This document shows, piece after piece, positions 63,012-64,000 of a stretch of DNA of 64,000 nt. Origin of the DNA: Saprospiraceae bacterium (GTDB lineage: Bacteria; Bacteroidota; Bacteroidia; Chitinophagales; Saprospiraceae); contig JADKBO010000003.1 in assembly GCA_016715105.1 (NCBI GenBank), forward strand, positions 62,001 through 126,000. Reading direction: 5' to 3'. Position 1 is the stretch's first letter, and every line of letters begins with the position of its first letter. The position numbers and the translations under genes were made by a program. Below the pieces are notes generated by a model that was given only the letters and a program-made list of their open reading frames with translations, did not search any database and had not been told where the DNA came from.

Positions 63012-63248
63012 GTTTTTGATTTATCAACAGTAAATTTAACAATATTCCTATTCAAATGCATTAGGATACTTTACCTTGGAAAATATTAATTATCAGGATT
63101 ATAAAAATACTATTAAATTGGGTGTAAAATGTACATTTCAATTGTTAATTGGAGTAAAATAAATTTAAATGTCCTTTTTTACCTCATTTTATGCTATTTA
63201 TATTGTTTTTATGGTAATTTAATACTTTTAATAAGGTAGAAAAAGTTG

Positions 63249-63256
63249 TATCTTTG
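63249..63256 (+). promoter_or_regulatory. Possible Bacteroidota -7 element
   Basis: TATCTTTG fits TAnnTTTG and lies 21 bases before the ATG at 63278, which would give a very short leader. At the -33 position only a weak CTTTTA is present. Confidence 0.4.
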
Positions 63257-63277
63257 TGGCATCAAATTAAAAGTAAA

Positions 63278-63586
63278 ATGAGTACAACGAAGAAATTTTT
63301 GAAATCAAAACCTTTGTGTAAAGTAACCTTCAAATTGGCTAAAGGAATTGCAATAAATGCCGCTAAAGTTGAATTGTTAGGTGATTTCAATAATTGGTCT
63401 CCTGAAGTAAATGTTTTGGAAGGTGCTAAAGATGGCTCTTACAAAACTACACTTGATCTTGAAACAGGAAAAAGCTATGCCTACAGATTCTTGATTGATG
63501 GTGAGAAATGGGTGAATGACGATGCCCCAGATGCTTTTGCTGATGCAGGTATTGGAGGAGAGATGAATTCAGTTGTAAGTCTATAG
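63278..63586 (+). CDS. Isoamylase early-set (CBM48-like) small protein
   Basis: The protein (102 residues from this ATG) is a single early-set Ig-like domain with VELLGDFNNWSPEVN, YKTTLDLETGKSYAYRFLIDGEKWVNDD and DAFADAGIGGEMNSVV. Such free-standing domains, related to the glycogen-binding modules of AMPK beta and branching enzymes, bind alpha-glucans. It has no signal peptide, so it is cytosolic and may recruit partners to glycogen. An in-frame ATG at 63254 lies on the promoter-like element, so the downstream start is preferred. Confidence 0.9.
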   Translation: MSTTKKFLKSKPLCKVTFKLAKGIAINAAKVELLGDFNNWSPEVNVLEGAKDGSYKTTLDLETGKSYAYRFLIDGEKWVNDDAPDAFADAGIGGEMNSVVSL

Positions 63587-63626
63587 GACTTGCGAAAAGA
63601 GAGTAACAAGAGCGTTTTATAAAAGA

Positions 63627-63666
63627 AAAGGGTGACTGTATCGTGTATATAGTTGCCCTTTTTATT
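63627..63666 (+). terminator. Rho-independent terminator
   Basis: AAAGGGTGACT (63627-63637) pairs with AGTTGCCCTTT (63651-63661) with two G-U pairs and runs into TTTATTTTA. It lies 40 bases after the stop codon of the early-set protein gene. Confidence 0.7.
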
Positions 63667-63711
63667 TTATTGTGAAGTCTTTAAATGTTTATCTTCACTT
63701 CAAAAACCAGC

Positions 63712-64000
63712 ATGTCTCTATTAGTCAAACGTTCTTTATTTTCGATTATAGCGGTTTTCTTTTTCTTTCCCTATTTGAGCACTTTACAAGATCCATTTTT
63801 CTGGGACACGATTCAATTTGCAGGTAAACATGGTTTGTTTTTTTTTAAAAATGGTTTGGGCTTCCTTCCAGATATGGTGGACAGCGGCCATATTCCATTT
63901 TTGGGTTATTATCTTTCAATTCTTTGGCATCTTTTTGGAAAAACTTTGCTGGTAAGCCATTTGGCAATGGTTCCCTTTTTATTGCTCTACCTACTCTTCA
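63712..64000 (+). CDS. Membrane glycosyltransferase-like protein, 5' part
   Basis: The frame stays open from ATG 63712 to the window end (96 codons). The start has a first helix (about 6-24), then LQDPFFWDTIQFAGKHG and PDMVDSGHIPFLGYYLSILWHLFGK and a second helix. The DxxxF and SGHIPFLGYYL pattern resembles the first periplasmic loop and second helix of GT39/ArnT-like membrane mannosyl- or arabinosyltransferases. With only the N-terminal part visible the call stays tentative. An in-frame ATG at 63685 would add nine residues. Confidence 0.6.
   Translation, partial: MSLLVKRSLFSIIAVFFFFPYLSTLQDPFFWDTIQFAGKHGLFFFKNGLGFLPDMVDSGHIPFLGYYLSILWHLFGKTLLVSHLAMVPFLLLYLLF

Larger units (their letters stand above)
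62766..63277. other. Gene-free region with one possible very small gene
   Basis: Apart from the 34-codon frame at 62907-63011 and a -7-like promoter element at 63249-63256, I see nothing supportable in this AT-rich interval. It must contain promoters for the divergent genes on both sides. Confidence 0.5.

Overview
The window comes from an AT-rich member of the Bacteroidota, most likely Saprospiria or a close relative. This rests on gene content: a PorQ-type protein and a type IX secretion style C-terminal domain, a moxR-DUF58-BatA/B/C/D (aerotolerance) operon, DUF4271 next to hemD, HU-TPR-small basic protein-RNase G in a row, TAnnTTTG-like promoter elements, and many AQ-ending signal peptides and lipoproteins. 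The species cannot be named from sequence alone.

Layout. 1-7.0 kb: end of an unknown gene, mannose-1-phosphate guanylyltransferase, hemD and DUF4271 (minus), a histidine kinase/response regulator pair, a MORN-type lipoprotein and a PorQ-like protein. 7.0-11.4 kb: a PKD-cyclophilin fusion, polyphosphate glucokinase, scpA, a voltage-gated-type ion channel with a zinc ribbon, and a small MscS channel. 11.4-12.3 kb: three minus-strand tRNA genes (Pro, Ser, one CAT tRNA) with terminators and unusual short repeats. 12.4-19.6 kb: smpB, trkA-trkH, a YkgJ-type cysteine-cluster protein, an exported superoxide dismutase, a TPR lipoprotein and an LLM flavin oxidoreductase. 19.7-24.3 kb: a pair of palindromic repeats followed by a minus-strand surface-glycan cluster (UDP-GlcNAc 2-epimerase, glycosyltransferase, deacetylase-like, GNAT/FemAB-like) in which three of four genes carry a frameshift.

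25.4-34.8 kb is the Bat operon: MoxR ATPase, an unrecognised secreted protein, DUF58, a frameshifted membrane protein, BatA, BatB, BatC, and two BatD-like proteins (one short, one full). 35.3-41.9 kb holds RNase R, two tandem small heat-shock proteins, RNase G, a 29-residue COX24/AURKAIP1-like basic protein, a TPR protein and HU. 42.3-54.1 kb holds a thioredoxin-fold secreted protein, a YeiH-type exporter, an AAEx-type exchanger, proA-proB, an Rpn-type nuclease, an S9 peptidase, a PAP2-like membrane protein and a low-molecular-weight phosphatase. 54.2-58.0 kb holds a Tat-type asparaginase and, convergent to it, a tight three-gene operon of two unrecognised proteins plus an ATP-dependent DNA-ligase-like protein; this operon is the best candidate for an undescribed system. 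58.8-64.0 kb holds a frameshifted secreted protein, a conserved hypothetical, rnc-fabF, a DUF6702 protein, a CBM48/isoamylase-early-set protein and the start of a GT39-like membrane glycosyltransferase.

Five genes are split in a way that one added base in a homopolymer run would repair (near 20734, 22542, 23697, 28938 and 59150). This looks more like systematic under-calling in an assembly than five independent mutations, although the T8 run in the epimerase gene could also be a phase-variable tract.
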